A DNA stretch of 45,780 nucleotides from positions 1-45,780 of IMG/VR virus record IMGVR_UViG_3300033150_001590; one strand, given 5' to 3'. The translations under genes and the position numbers were made by a program. The stretch is from a virus. This document shows, one piece after another, positions 20,574 through 29,395 of the stretch (position 1 is its first letter; every line of letters begins with the position of its first letter). The notes below the pieces were generated by a model, which saw nothing but the letters and a program-made list of their open reading frames with translations, did no database searches and was not told the DNA's origin.

Positions 20574-23500
20574 TTAGTTTTCCTTTATCAATTGCATTGC
20601 AAAATTTTGTGAGTCTTCGAACAATTTTTTACTCCAATTCGGAGGCGGTGCGATATTTCCCAACGATTCATAGTTATAAATAGTTACCAAAGTCAATAAA
20701 TTTTCTATATTCATACCAGCATAATAAAAATCAACAAATTTTTCTGAATTTATTAAATTGTTTATCATTTCATTGTTATTATATGAACCTATTATTGATT
20801 TATTAGTTGTCTGATCGGGGATCTCCTCTTCAAAAGATATAATTGGCAATAAAAAAGAGGACCCCATTGTGCCACCCTTTAATAAAAAGGCTTTATTTTT
20901 ATATCTTTCTGAATTTAAATCAGGATGATCTGTGGGATCAAAATCAGACTCTTCCACCCCTGATATATCAAGTGGGTACACCGAAGATATTCTAATTCCA
21001 TATTTCCAACCATCTGGCCACGAGTCTGATATTTTATTGTGAACGGTTGTTGTCGAACTAATATAAGATTCCAAATCCGTAAGTCGTTGAATCCCACTTG
21101 GAATGCTCTCGGCGACTGAAGCACCTACATTAATATATTTCTCCACTCTTAGATAAGGGATATCTGTAGTACGAGCAAAAGAATCAACATTTCCCCACAC
21201 ATCCTTGACCTCTCCATTGTTGAGAGTGGCGTCGAGCGATAGTGTTTTGACATCATATAGACCTCCAATCTGAATCAAGCCTTTGATTATCGCGTAACTG
21301 GTACTATTAAAATATTCCGATATTCTTTCGGTCACAAACAGCGAAACTATATAATCGATGTCATCTTTATTGTCGTTCAAAACATCGCTCCTATTAGATG
21401 ATTCTCCCCTTATCCAACTTCTTATGACTTCATTAAAATTTTCCGTTATCTCTTCCAGATTATCATCTGCACTTTCAACAATTCCAGTCTCAATCAATTT
21501 TAGATAAATTTGACAAATTGTTTCATAAAAATTTAGTTTTTCAGTGCCAAATGTTTGTGATAAATTATTTTTCACTAATTCGGATAACATTTTTTTGGTT
21601 TCGAATGTCTCAGGATTAAAACCAGCAAAAATTGAAGTACCCCTTAAAATAATCTCAGAAATTATTATATTGGTCAATAAAATCAAACCGGCATAGTTGG
21701 TGGTCAATTCTTCGGACGAGGTTGCCACATTAAATGGCACATATAAAGAGCCTTCTAAATTTAAATTTGCTTTTTTATATAAATCTCCCACTTGTTTCTC
21801 TATATCAGAGCTTCCCACTAAAACACTAGAATTATCCTCAAGTCTATCATATAATTTTGTCCAATAAGACTTATCGTATGCTGTTTTACCCGAAGTGGGC
21901 AATATTTTATCTTTTATTACATTCTGGTATCGAAATACATGAGTTTGCAAGGGAGAATCCGGCTCTTCGAGCGGAGTTGAAACTAAAAATCCAGTTTTTA
22001 TTTTATTTCTCAGGCTTGCGACTGGAGAAAGAGAATCTTCTAGCAATTCAGAAATTTTATGGGCCCCAGATTCCAAATTAGTTGTCGGAGGTACTTTATA
22101 ACTTAAAATATTCTCCTTGTTAAAAGAGACACTCATATTTCCATTTGATTTCTGTGAAGATGCTACCTTGGGCGGATCATCGGATGACATTTGAAAATTA
22201 TCACCGTTAATTTCTGAGTTATATCCCACATTTTTTAAGCGGTCTGCGCGATTTTTGAAAGCTTTCAATACAGTCGATGACAGCGCCGATGACAAAAATG
22301 CGGCTGGATCGAAAGGCAGGAGGGCCAAAAACTTTTGATCATTATAACCCACAAAGGGAACACCATTGTTTCCCAGTATAACATCAAAAAATCCCTTGTT
22401 TTTATATAAATCATTATGATAACTTTTATAAAATATCTCCAACTGCTTACTTATTCCTTCGACGAAATATTCCGCTTGTTTTTCTTTGATTTTTCCGTAT
22501 ACTGGTCCGTCTGGAGCCAATATACTTTCCATAGCTTGACCAAAAATGGGTGCCTGAGCATTCCCTATAGTGTTTGCTGAAAAACATAGTTTATCTTTCT
22601 GGATATTCTTTAAGACATCCTCCATTCTGGAAATTTGTTCTTCTGTTATGCCAGGTTTATTTTGAAGATATGCCCTGTCCAGCATATCTGTTTCTATTAT
22701 ACAAAATTCTACGGGAAGAGACGCATTATATAGATTATTAAAATAGTCTGCTTCCATCTTTGAAACATCCAGAAGTTTTCCAATTTCCAAGAATATTTGC
22801 TCTATATCAGAATAATTTTTTAAATAAACTTCGAGGGGGGTATCAGCAACCAACTGTCTTACTTTTTCGTAGGTTGTTCCTCCGGCTTCACCTTTAAATA
22901 ATTTTATCTTTTCATATTCACCCAAAGACACTGAAATTATTTTTAAAAAAGAATCAACTTCTTCAAGACTCAATTCCTGTGTTATATTTGCGGGTTCTCT
23001 AGCATCATATATTATTTGCCTGACACACTCATTAACTTCGGAACTCTCTTCTTTCTTATTATTTGCAACTTTATAAAAGGCATCGTGCATAAAATTTTCA
23101 TTTTGAAATAAATCTGGAATATATCCGCCTCTCTTAAAATAATCGGTATCTCCCGAAACGCCTGCCGATATAATTTGAAATAATTGAGACATAGTAGATG
23201 TTATCAATCGGACAATGAGTCCAATAATTATATTTTTTATTTCTTCCACTACGATTGTTGCAAGAGAGGAAAATACTGAAGAGCCACCACCTTTAATCTC
23301 TGGTAATTTTGGCATATTTATTCTTTTGCACGGATTTAAAGCTATTTTAGTTTTAATAATTCCTGAATGGCCGGCGGTGCACTTGCTTAAAACCCCAGTA
23401 GTTAAATCTGTAAAAAAACCAATCCACCCCATCTCATCTGGGAACATATCTAACAGTGTGCTCAATAAGTCGTTAGGATTAATATATAAATTTACCGATT

Positions 23501-25079
23501 CTTTATATGCTCGGAACCTAACATCAATATCAGCAGTTTCCTCATCTGATGTTGGAACTTTTAATGTGTATTTTTCATACAGCGCGTCGTCTGTTTTTAA
23601 ATTTTTATTATAATCAGGAGGATTATAACCTTTTGCTTTCCACGGAAGGATAGTGTCGCCCACTAGTTGTCTGTATTTTTCCACTATTTCTGTAGATTTA
23701 CCAAATTTCCCTATATTTTTAGATAAGGCATATAGCTTATCATTATCTAAATTTTCTAAAGCACATTTAGAAATTTCCTCAGAATATTCATCTGCGTTTA
23801 GGTAGGACATAGCAGTATTTGCCACCAACGATATTAAATCTCCCAAACCACAAACACCAAGTCGGTTTAAAACATCTTTTCCTAGTGATTGGAGAGCTTC
23901 TTTGCCTTGTTTTTTGGATACCTTTTGTAAAATATCAGGAAGACTATTTAAAAAGGCATCTCCAATTTGATTTTTAACATCCTCTGCAAATGTTAGCTTT
24001 TCTTCTTCGGATTCTTCTAATTCTTTATCTTTTTTTGCTTTTAATTCTGGAGTCAAGCATGGTTTATCGTAAATGGAATCCAAAACTGCATTTTGAAACA
24101 ATTTTACTGATCTTTTAGAGATTTCTTTAAAAGCCGCTGTCCCTTTATCTATATCTTTATTCGAAATTCCATAAGAAGTGCTATTTTTGTCTGTTCTTTT
24201 TATTATATTGCTATTTGAGGCACTATTTTTAGACGGAGTATCGAGAAACCTTGTTTCAATGATATTTTGATATGTTATAGATGCAGATTTGCACAACGCA
24301 TATAGCTCGTCCAAAAAATAAATGAAATAATTTGTTTGTGGTCTATTTTGAGGATTTGTATTTATGAAATCACTAAAAGAAACCGCCAAGGTCGTTCTTG
24401 TTAAGAAGCCAAGTAAAGAAATATATACTATTTCGTATGAATTGTTGAAATGAATTTCTACGTTTTCATAAATTGAAGAATCTATATCGTTTGAGGTTAT
24501 TAAATTATTTAAATTTGAAGAAAAAGAATAAAGATTGTCAGCTTCCAAGATAAAATCCAGACCTTTATAACCAGAATTTTTCATTTTAGAAATATCTTCA
24601 ATATAATCTGCCTGAAACTGTTGAAATTTCTCTGCGACCAGATCAATCTTGTCATAAAATGAATCTAAACTATAAGAAGACTTTAAAGAATCTTCTAAAT
24701 CAGGTGGAGGAGCATCAGATAATCTATCTATTTGATCTTTTGGGATTCCCAATAAGATTTTTTGTTTTATATTGGGAAATGGACTAATAAAATCCTGAAT
24801 TACTTCAATCTTTTTAATTAAATCTGCCCTATATTTTCCATATGTAATGGCTGATGCTTCTGTACCGTCTGCGGTCTCTTTTGCTAGGGCGGCCAATATA
24901 TTATCTAAAAATAAAGAATAATAACTTGAAAATACACCATTTTTTGCGTCTTCTGCGACAACTTCTTGGTTTAATAAGATTGTAGAAACATATTGATCAG
25001 TTGAGCTATCGTAATATGTTTTATTGGCAGGTATTATTGTCCAATCTTTGGGTATCTCTGATAACGCAGAAGTTGTCAT
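20574..25079 (-). CDS. Very large virion protein, family not recognised
   Basis: This 1501-aa protein lies between the spike/lysin genes and gp25. It has highly charged helical stretches in the first half (for example a Lys/Glu-rich run near residues 345-365 containing ELEESEEEK). A hydrophobic helical stretch near residues 615-640 (IKNIIIGLIVRLITSTMSQL) might be a membrane-active or buried helix. The C-terminal third looks more globular. No known catalytic motif was seen. Its start overlaps the previous stop at 25079 by one base. Position suggests a baseplate hub or wedge component, or an internal virion protein. It is too early in the run and the wrong composition for me to call it a tape measure. 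Function unknown. Confidence 0.7.
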   Translation of the reverse strand: MTTSALSEIPKDWTIIPANKTYYDSSTDQYVSTILLNQEVVAEDAKNGVFSSYYSLFLDNILAALAKETADGTEASAITYGKYRADLIKKIEVIQDFISPFPNIKQKILLGIPKDQIDRLSDAPPPDLEDSLKSSYSLDSFYDKIDLVAEKFQQFQADYIEDISKMKNSGYKGLDFILEADNLYSFSSNLNNLITSNDIDSSIYENVEIHFNNSYEIVYISLLGFLTRTTLAVSFSDFINTNPQNRPQTNYFIYFLDELYALCKSASITYQNIIETRFLDTPSKNSASNSNIIKRTDKNSTSYGISNKDIDKGTAAFKEISKRSVKLFQNAVLDSIYDKPCLTPELKAKKDKELEESEEEKLTFAEDVKNQIGDAFLNSLPDILQKVSKKQGKEALQSLGKDVLNRLGVCGLGDLISLVANTAMSYLNADEYSEEISKCALENLDNDKLYALSKNIGKFGKSTEIVEKYRQLVGDTILPWKAKGYNPPDYNKNLKTDDALYEKYTLKVPTSDEETADIDVRFRAYKESVNLYINPNDLLSTLLDMFPDEMGWIGFFTDLTTGVLSKCTAGHSGIIKTKIALNPCKRINMPKLPEIKGGGSSVFSSLATIVVEEIKNIIIGLIVRLITSTMSQLFQIISAGVSGDTDYFKRGGYIPDLFQNENFMHDAFYKVANNKKEESSEVNECVRQIIYDAREPANITQELSLEEVDSFLKIISVSLGEYEKIKLFKGEAGGTTYEKVRQLVADTPLEVYLKNYSDIEQIFLEIGKLLDVSKMEADYFNNLYNASLPVEFCIIETDMLDRAYLQNKPGITEEQISRMEDVLKNIQKDKLCFSANTIGNAQAPIFGQAMESILAPDGPVYGKIKEKQAEYFVEGISKQLEIFYKSYHNDLYKNKGFFDVILGNNGVPFVGYNDQKFLALLPFDPAAFLSSALSSTVLKAFKNRADRLKNVGYNSEINGDNFQMSSDDPPKVASSQKSNGNMSVSFNKENILSYKVPPTTNLESGAHKISELLEDSLSPVASLRNKIKTGFLVSTPLEEPDSPLQTHVFRYQNVIKDKILPTSGKTAYDKSYWTKLYDRLEDNSSVLVGSSDIEKQVGDLYKKANLNLEGSLYVPFNVATSSEELTTNYAGLILLTNIIISEIILRGTSIFAGFNPETFETKKMLSELVKNNLSQTFGTEKLNFYETICQIYLKLIETGIVESADDNLEEITENFNEVIRSWIRGESSNRSDVLNDNKDDIDYIVSLFVTERISEYFNSTSYAIIKGLIQIGGLYDVKTLSLDATLNNGEVKDVWGNVDSFARTTDIPYLRVEKYINVGASVAESIPSGIQRLTDLESYISSTTTVHNKISDSWPDGWKYGIRISSVYPLDISGVEESDFDPTDHPDLNSERYKNKAFLLKGGTMGSSFLLPIISFEEEIPDQTTNKSIIGSYNNNEMINNLINSEKFVDFYYAGMNIENLLTLVTIYNYESLGNIAPPPNWSKKLFEDSQNFAMQLIKEN

Positions 25080-26047
25080 TAATTTGTCCTATTAAAATCA
25101 CTATTGATATAGGAATTACCAAGTGAATAGGTATAGTTAAACTCATCGAAAAATAAATTTGTTTTGACGCCAAGTCCTCCGACCAAGCCAACATTTATAT
25201 TTGTAGCAACAAATTTTGCAGCGAGTGGTGCTAAAGCTTCCGAGGGTGCTGCGAGCAACCCAATTGGTGTCGGTGCAACTGTGTGGGTATGGAGGCCCAA
25301 AGCTAAACCAAGCGTTGCATTTTCTCCAGCTACATCCATTACCATATCTGCAAGCTTATCTATTCTTTTATATATTGCATATATACAATCTATAAGATTA
25401 TCACCTTTTACTAGTGGCTGTAAGTCACTGTCATTATTGTTGGCTATAAGTTCAACTCCTGTTCCAGAACTTATCTTACCACTCTTTGAATTATGATCTC
25501 CATTTGGGGAAGTCACAATCTTGACGCCCAGCCTTCCTTTGATGGCAACATTATCAGCTATAATAGCAACACCTGAACGATTTTCAAATTTTGGATTATC
25601 ACCTTCTGCTAGTTTACAAGCTTTGTCTAAATCAGTAGTTTGAGATATATATAATCTAGCAGCATCGTGATCAAAGTCATCATTGACGAATAAATTAGAG
25701 TTTTTTGCAGCTTCGGCTACGGCTGATACTCTCCCACAAACGAGGTCTATGGACGCGGCGGGTGCTCCAGTGGCGCTGTAACCGGTTCCTGGACCTCTGG
25801 GTGCGTCCTGAGCCATCGTGATATAACTTCCGTTGTGTTCGTTGGTTTTTGCAGCGTCGATGGCATTATAAGTCGGTAAGGATACAATTCTGTTTTTTCC
25901 ATTGATACCTCGACCTGAAACATCCTTCTTGGGGCTAAGTGAATTATTTAAAGAAAGAAAATTTTGTTGTGTTTGGTTGAACTGATTATCGGCTAAATTA
26001 GTATAGTATGGAGAATTTAGCCATGGTGGTAGTAAATTTTGACTCAT
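25079..26047 (-). CDS. Putative spike- or hub-associated baseplate protein
   Basis: This 322-aa protein has an N-terminus rich in Asn/Gln/Pro. The centre carries short turn-rich strands (SGVAIIADNVAIKGRLGVKI, then a GVELIAGNN-like segment) that resemble a beta-helix or OB-like spike scaffold. After it comes GDNLIDCIYAIYKRIDKLAD and a Gly/Ala/Leu-rich region containing LGLHTHTVAPTP, a His-x-His tip-like motif. It overlaps the 1501-aa gene by one base and follows the M23 lysin directly, the usual neighbourhood of central spike proteins. I recall similar sequences only as uncharacterised virion proteins of T4-like marine phages, so the spike role is a hypothesis. Confidence 0.6.
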   Translation of the reverse strand: MSQNLLPPWLNSPYYTNLADNQFNQTQQNFLSLNNSLSPKKDVSGRGINGKNRIVSLPTYNAIDAAKTNEHNGSYITMAQDAPRGPGTGYSATGAPAASIDLVCGRVSAVAEAAKNSNLFVNDDFDHDAARLYISQTTDLDKACKLAEGDNPKFENRSGVAIIADNVAIKGRLGVKIVTSPNGDHNSKSGKISSGTGVELIANNNDSDLQPLVKGDNLIDCIYAIYKRIDKLADMVMDVAGENATLGLALGLHTHTVAPTPIGLLAAPSEALAPLAAKFVATNINVGLVGGLGVKTNLFFDEFNYTYSLGNSYINSDFNRTN

Positions 26048-27562
26048 TTATTTTTTCTTCTTTTGTGTTAGCGGCCCGAATAATTCTATATGCTTTCCGA
26101 CAACGGCTGTCTTATAATTATCGAGATATTTTTGATTTTCGGTCACGATTGCTGTGATTTCGGCATCTGAAAATCTTTTTACTTTAGGATATTTGAAAGA
26201 AAGGGGATCAACATTGACTTTTTGACCTCCCTTTACAACCTGTACTCCAAAATGAAGATGGACACCGGTAGACCCACCGCTTCCAGGCCATGAACAGTAT
26301 AAACGGCCGGCCGGCGGATTGCGGTCTGGATTCGGAGTTGTATAACCCCAGTTCCCGCCGCCGACATATGCAATAACGTGTCCTGCTGGCACAGCGTCCC
26401 CAGACCTGAGTTGTACGGGCTTCCCATCTTTTATTTTTGTAGGGTGATTTCCCACCCTTACTATATGACAATAGCCAGTATATACTTTATAATCTTTATC
26501 TCCCGTGGGGTGATTCATCCCCATAGAGGCGCCGGCGGTTGTGGGGGCCCCAATTGGTTTTATTTCTGCAAACCCCTTAGAAGCATGATTTTTGTTCGGG
26601 ATCGCCTTATATCTTCTTTCCATCGCTCTTTTGGGGCTTGTTATGTATCGAATAGTGCCAGCGGCGGGAGCTACGATTGGCATTAACGCGGAGACCCAGC
26701 AATCTATCCCCGTATGGGGTCTAGTTGTTCCTGACCCCATAGGATCTTTTCTTCCTGGCTTAAGCGCAAACTTACTTCCGCAATGGATTTTTGAATTTTT
26801 TGTTGTGCCAGTTGCTAAAGGATTGAATTCCATCTGCCAATTTAATTCTTCGGTTATATGTTTGACCGCTGGAGCGGGTGGATCCACGCTTATGGGAAAT
26901 GAACTCAATTCTGAGGATTCATAAAACCCACCTGCCGGAACAACAAGAGCGCCATTCACAAAGACTGGCATTGCTCCTCCCCAATTTCCCGCAGGAGGGG
27001 TTGTTACGAAGTCTGCTGTTAGGCCGGTCTGGCCGACCACTTTATCAATTTTACACATATTTTTATCATCATTTGTATATGTTTGATATACCTCTGATCC
27101 CAACTTGATTATAGGACTTCCGCTTTCGCCCTTCTTTATGATAGCTTGCGGGTGTAAATAGGTCATTATTCGCCTCGTAAGATCTACACTTCCGCTATCA
27201 TAGTAATAAGGGGGATGACCGGCGCGTTCGGGGCCCTCGGCGCACCTAGTACTTATTGTCTTGTGATTCTGGCGTACCGTTGACAAATTTGTATTCTCGG
27301 TCTCGCCTATATTTAGTTGAAATGCTTCAAGGTAGGAGGGGAGGCGTTCATCGACGCATACAGAAAGCCTTACATCTGATTTTGTTTTTGTACTGCTTTC
27401 CCCGATCACCCTATCTATTATAGATGGAACTACGGTGCTGGCATTTGTTTGAATTGCAAAGGCGGCAGGAACAGCATCAATTGATCTTTTAAAAGAGTTA
27501 AATTCTCCCAATTGTTCTCTTAGATATAGTTCTTCTGCCAATTGCTCTTTGGTTTTAGGCAT
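26048..27562 (-). CDS. Virion-associated M23 (LytM-type) endopeptidase
   Basis: This 504-aa protein has a C-terminal half (about residues 255-460) that is a zinc metallopeptidase of family M23. It shows the HTGID motif (His and Asp zinc ligands, near 283-287), the later YCHI segment and HLHFGV near 434, which supplies the third His ligand and the catalytic His. M23 enzymes cut peptide cross-bridges of peptidoglycan. The N-terminal ~240 residues are not recognised and probably anchor the enzyme. There is no signal peptide, so it likely acts from the virion during penetration, as T4 gp5 lysozyme does, rather than by secretion. It lies next to the spike candidate and overlaps the 99-aa gene by 8 bases; a GAGGGGGGA ribosome site sits in that overlap. 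Confidence 0.88.
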   Translation of the reverse strand: MPKTKEQLAEELYLREQLGEFNSFKRSIDAVPAAFAIQTNASTVVPSIIDRVIGESSTKTKSDVRLSVCVDERLPSYLEAFQLNIGETENTNLSTVRQNHKTISTRCAEGPERAGHPPYYYDSGSVDLTRRIMTYLHPQAIIKKGESGSPIIKLGSEVYQTYTNDDKNMCKIDKVVGQTGLTADFVTTPPAGNWGGAMPVFVNGALVVPAGGFYESSELSSFPISVDPPAPAVKHITEELNWQMEFNPLATGTTKNSKIHCGSKFALKPGRKDPMGSGTTRPHTGIDCWVSALMPIVAPAAGTIRYITSPKRAMERRYKAIPNKNHASKGFAEIKPIGAPTTAGASMGMNHPTGDKDYKVYTGYCHIVRVGNHPTKIKDGKPVQLRSGDAVPAGHVIAYVGGGNWGYTTPNPDRNPPAGRLYCSWPGSGGSTGVHLHFGVQVVKGGQKVNVDPLSFKYPKVKRFSDAEITAIVTENQKYLDNYKTAVVGKHIELFGPLTQKKKK

Positions 27563-27854
27563 TTTTTAATCCCCCCTCTTCCTGCAATAAATCAAAGATA
27601 CCTTTCTTATCGTCTTCGGTTAGGCCAATTTTTTTCGATTCATCCTTTTGTAGAAGAGCAGAAATTTTGACCAATTGTTCGTTTGATCTTTGAAGGGTCT
27701 CGACATATTTAGCGGCAGTTAGTCCGACCTCTTTGTGTCTTTCTTCGCTTTTACTAAGATAAACCATAACATCATCAAGAAGACGACGAGTTATGTCTCT
27801 ATCGTTTCTAATGTTTTTGATAGCTTCTTCAATATATTTCTCTGTTTTTTTCAT
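27555..27854 (-). CDS. Small helical T4-like phage protein, unknown function
   Basis: This 99-aa protein is almost entirely alpha-helical and charged. It contains KYIEEAIKNIRNDRDITRRL near the start and the recognisable segment KYVETLQRSNEQLVKISALL in the middle. I recall this pattern from small conserved proteins of T4-like marine phages without assigned function. It lies between the gp55-like sigma factor and the virion lysin, overlapping the lysin start by 8 bases. It could be a coiled-coil adaptor, either a virion hub component or a partner of the transcription machinery. No further evidence is visible. Confidence 0.65.
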   Translation of the reverse strand: MKKTEKYIEEAIKNIRNDRDITRRLLDDVMVYLSKSEERHKEVGLTAAKYVETLQRSNEQLVKISALLQKDESKKIGLTEDDKKGIFDLLQEEGGLKNA

Positions 27855-27857
27855 ATT

Positions 27858-28589
27858 TCATTGATCTCCCCGATCCCATTTTGTCTTGAACGTTTTATAT
27901 TTTTTTCTCATCCTGTTCAAAGAGTTTACAATTTGTTTTGTGTTCAAGCCAGTAATCTCTCTCATGTACAAATAAATAGCTTTCTTATTAAAAATTTCTA
28001 TATCATCTGGTGAACTTAGTAAGATTTTTACAGCTTCAAGGACTTTTTTCTCATTTTCCTTTAATTTATCAGTATCCCACGTTTCTATTTCGGTCCAAAG
28101 ATGCTTCCAAAACTCATCTTTCTCCCTGTTCTCGTCATAATCGTTGGTGGTGGAAACGTGTTTTAACTCAAGCTCCCTCGAAAGCTCAGAAAGCTCAATT
28201 TCTCTTTGATTTTTCTTCTTATTTTTTTTAACTTGCTGTATGAACCAATTTTTTGTTATGACTGAAAAATATGAAAATGCCTTCGATCCCTTAGAAGGAT
28301 CAAATTTATTTAAAACAGTAATCAACCAAATTTTGCACTCGTCTCTTAATACCTCAATATTTGGTAAAATTGTAAATCTATATGTAAAAACAATCTTGTC
28401 AACTAATTGACTAAATACTGGCTGCAATAATTTGACATATAATTCTTCTCTTCTTTTGAATGTGGTCTCTGGAAGATTGTATTCATTAATTGCGTCTTCG
28501 TGGATTTGAGTGAAATAATTTTTTGAATTTTTACTTCTTCGTATTCTTCGGCGCTTCTTCTTAGGCGCGGGGTTCTGTAATGTCGTCAT
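27858..28589 (-). CDS. 55: gp55-like sigma factor for late transcription
   Basis: This 243-aa protein has a basic N-terminal tail (PKKKRRRIRRSK) followed by NYFTQIHEDAINEYN, the opening typical of T4 gp55-like factors. The central GSKAFSYFSVITKNWFIQQV matches the sigma region-2 core (KAFSYFS...K...I), which contacts the polymerase clamp and the -10 element. The C-terminal helical region contains YLYMREITGLNTKQIVNSL, a helix-turn-helix-like segment. T4 gp55 (185 aa) redirects host RNA polymerase to late promoters, with gp33 and the sliding clamp. The start is chosen for its GAGGA ribosome site about 9 bases upstream; it overlaps the preceding gene by 29 bases. It heads the structural run, consistent with a switch gene. 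Confidence 0.87.
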   Translation of the reverse strand: MTTLQNPAPKKKRRRIRRSKNSKNYFTQIHEDAINEYNLPETTFKRREELYVKLLQPVFSQLVDKIVFTYRFTILPNIEVLRDECKIWLITVLNKFDPSKGSKAFSYFSVITKNWFIQQVKKNKKKNQREIELSELSRELELKHVSTTNDYDENREKDEFWKHLWTEIETWDTDKLKENEKKVLEAVKILLSSPDDIEIFNKKAIYLYMREITGLNTKQIVNSLNRMRKKYKTFKTKWDRGDQ

Positions 28590-28896
28590 TAATAAATTCC
28601 TCTTCTGTTATATCGTCTTCCGTATATAAATTAGGCTCGTCAAACGCTTCGGTCAGGTCTTGCGCGTGTCGCAACAAGTGTCTCAATGTTTCATCCCCGT
28701 AAAACATTTCCAATTCATATACGGATTTAAGATGATTTGTAAAATTATGAACAACAGTCATAGTTTCTGTTAATTCATTATCATAATATTTTATTTGTTG
28801 TATAGATTTCCATCCATACCACAGCAGTAATCCATTTAGTAATACCGATAAAAGCAATAGTAAAAATAAAATTACTGCTATTAGTGCCCAATTCAT
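28561..28896 (-). CDS. Small membrane-anchored phage protein
   Basis: This 111-aa protein has one clear N-terminal transmembrane helix (about residues 4-26, WALIAVILFLLLLLSVLLNG). A mostly helical, acidic cytoplasmic domain follows and ends in Asp/Glu-rich repeats (EDDITEEEFINDDITE). The short N-terminus favours a type II or signal-anchor orientation. It overlaps the FmdB-like gene by 4 bases (ATGA) and the sigma factor gene by 29 bases, so these are translationally coupled. I do not recognise the family. It could be an inner-membrane anchor or an inhibitor of a host process; neither is shown by sequence. Confidence 0.7.
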   Translation of the reverse strand: MNWALIAVILFLLLLLSVLLNGLLLWYGWKSIQQIKYYDNELTETMTVVHNFTNHLKSVYELEMFYGDETLRHLLRHAQDLTEAFDEPNLYTEDDITEEEFINDDITEPRA

Positions 28897-29150
28897 GCTT
28901 TATATTCCTTCTCTTTTAACTTTTTCTTTTCTTCTACAACAGACTTTTTATTCTTTTCTATATATTCTTCAACTAAGGATCCAACTTTTCTGTCAGGTTT
29001 ATTGATCTTACTGATATAAGTTGGAATAGAAGGAATACGACGGAAAGTCTGGGAGTCACAAAAAGTGCAGTTCTCCAGACTTTCCGTCATAGAATGTCTT
29101 ATTTCGAAGTATTCATCACAATTTTTGCAATGATAATTATACCTCGGCAT
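28893..29150 (-). CDS. FmdB-family zinc-ribbon protein
   Basis: This 85-aa protein begins MPRYNYHCKNCDEYFEIRHS, the classic start of FmdB-type putative regulatory zinc ribbons. Four cysteines (C8, C11, C28, C31) form two CxxC knuckles for one zinc. A basic, Lys/Glu-rich helical tail follows. I choose the ATG at 29150 rather than the longer frame to 29267, because the zinc ribbon conventionally starts here and the extra residues merely antisense-shift through the overlapping 67-aa gene. The two genes overlap by 14 bases. Its role in phages is unknown; small zinc ribbons often bind nucleic acid or RNA polymerase, and its place beside the late sigma gene fits that idea without proving it. Confidence 0.8.
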   Translation of the reverse strand: MPRYNYHCKNCDEYFEIRHSMTESLENCTFCDSQTFRRIPSIPTYISKINKPDRKVGSLVEEYIEKNKKSVVEEKKKLKEKEYKA

Positions 29151-29340
29151 CTGTTTGTTCTTCTTCCTCTTTAGCCTCGCCAGTATCCAATTCAACAATG
29201 GGCGGATTTTCAACAATAAGCCCGTCATCTGTTTCTTTAAGAACAAATTTTTGAAAAACTGGAACAATGTCTGATTGATCCATTAAAGATTTTTGAAGAG
29301 CCATCATGACGGCTCCGATTGCTTGATTTGATAAGTGCAT
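29137..29340 (-). CDS. Small acidic T4-like phage protein, unknown function
   Basis: This 67-aa protein begins MHLSNQAIGAVMMALQKSLM and ends in a strongly acidic tail (EAKEEEEQTDAEV). The head resembles small conserved proteins of T4-like cyanophages and marine phages that have no assigned function. It is the first gene after the promoter at 29360-29388. An excellent AAGGAG ribosome site lies 7 bases before its ATG, so it should be well expressed. An acidic tail on a small helical protein could suit a regulator that binds polymerase, but that is speculation. Confidence 0.7.
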   Translation of the reverse strand: MHLSNQAIGAVMMALQKSLMDQSDIVPVFQKFVLKETDDGLIVENPPIVELDTGEAKEEEEQTDAEV

Positions 29341-29347
29341 ATCTATT

Positions 29348-29353
29348 CTCCTT
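29348..29353 (-). promoter_or_regulatory. Strong ribosome binding site, 67-aa gene
   Basis: On the minus strand, AAGGAG lies 7 bases before the ATG at 29340 and just downstream of the predicted transcription start. The resulting leader is very short. Confidence 0.75.
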
Positions 29354-29359
29354 GTATAT

Positions 29360-29388
29360 ATTATAACCCATTATTCCGAGATTGTCAA
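29360..29388 (-). promoter_or_regulatory. Consensus sigma70-type promoter
   Basis: Reading the minus strand, TTGACA (29388-29383) is followed after exactly 17 bases by TATAAT (29365-29360). Both hexamers match the bacterial housekeeping consensus perfectly. The predicted start site is near 29353, leaving a very short leader before the ATG at 29340. It would drive the 67-aa, FmdB, membrane, sigma and possibly downstream structural genes using unmodified host polymerase. Confidence 0.85.
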
Positions 29389-29395
29389 GGAATAA
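29371..29395. promoter_or_regulatory. Inverted repeat around the -35 box, operator candidate
   Basis: TTATTCC (29371-29377) and GGAATAA (29389-29395) are perfect 7-bp inverted arms separated by 11 bases. The -35 hexamer of the promoter lies inside the loop and touches one arm. This geometry suits a dimeric repressor that blocks polymerase. It has no T-run after it on the minus strand, so it does not look like a terminator. Confidence 0.5.

Noticed and set aside
23215-23613. Plus-strand open frame of 132 codons
   Set aside because: It is antisense to the 1501-aa gene, follows its codon pattern and shows no family motif or ribosome site.
26592-26924. Plus-strand open frame of 110 codons
   Set aside because: It is antisense to the catalytic part of the M23 endopeptidase; the minus-strand frame carries intact HTGID and HLHF motifs.
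18364-27562. Contractile injection system or tailocin rather than a phage
   Set aside because: gp6 and gp25 alone would allow it, but the gp55-like late sigma factor and other T4-like small genes argue for a complete phage.
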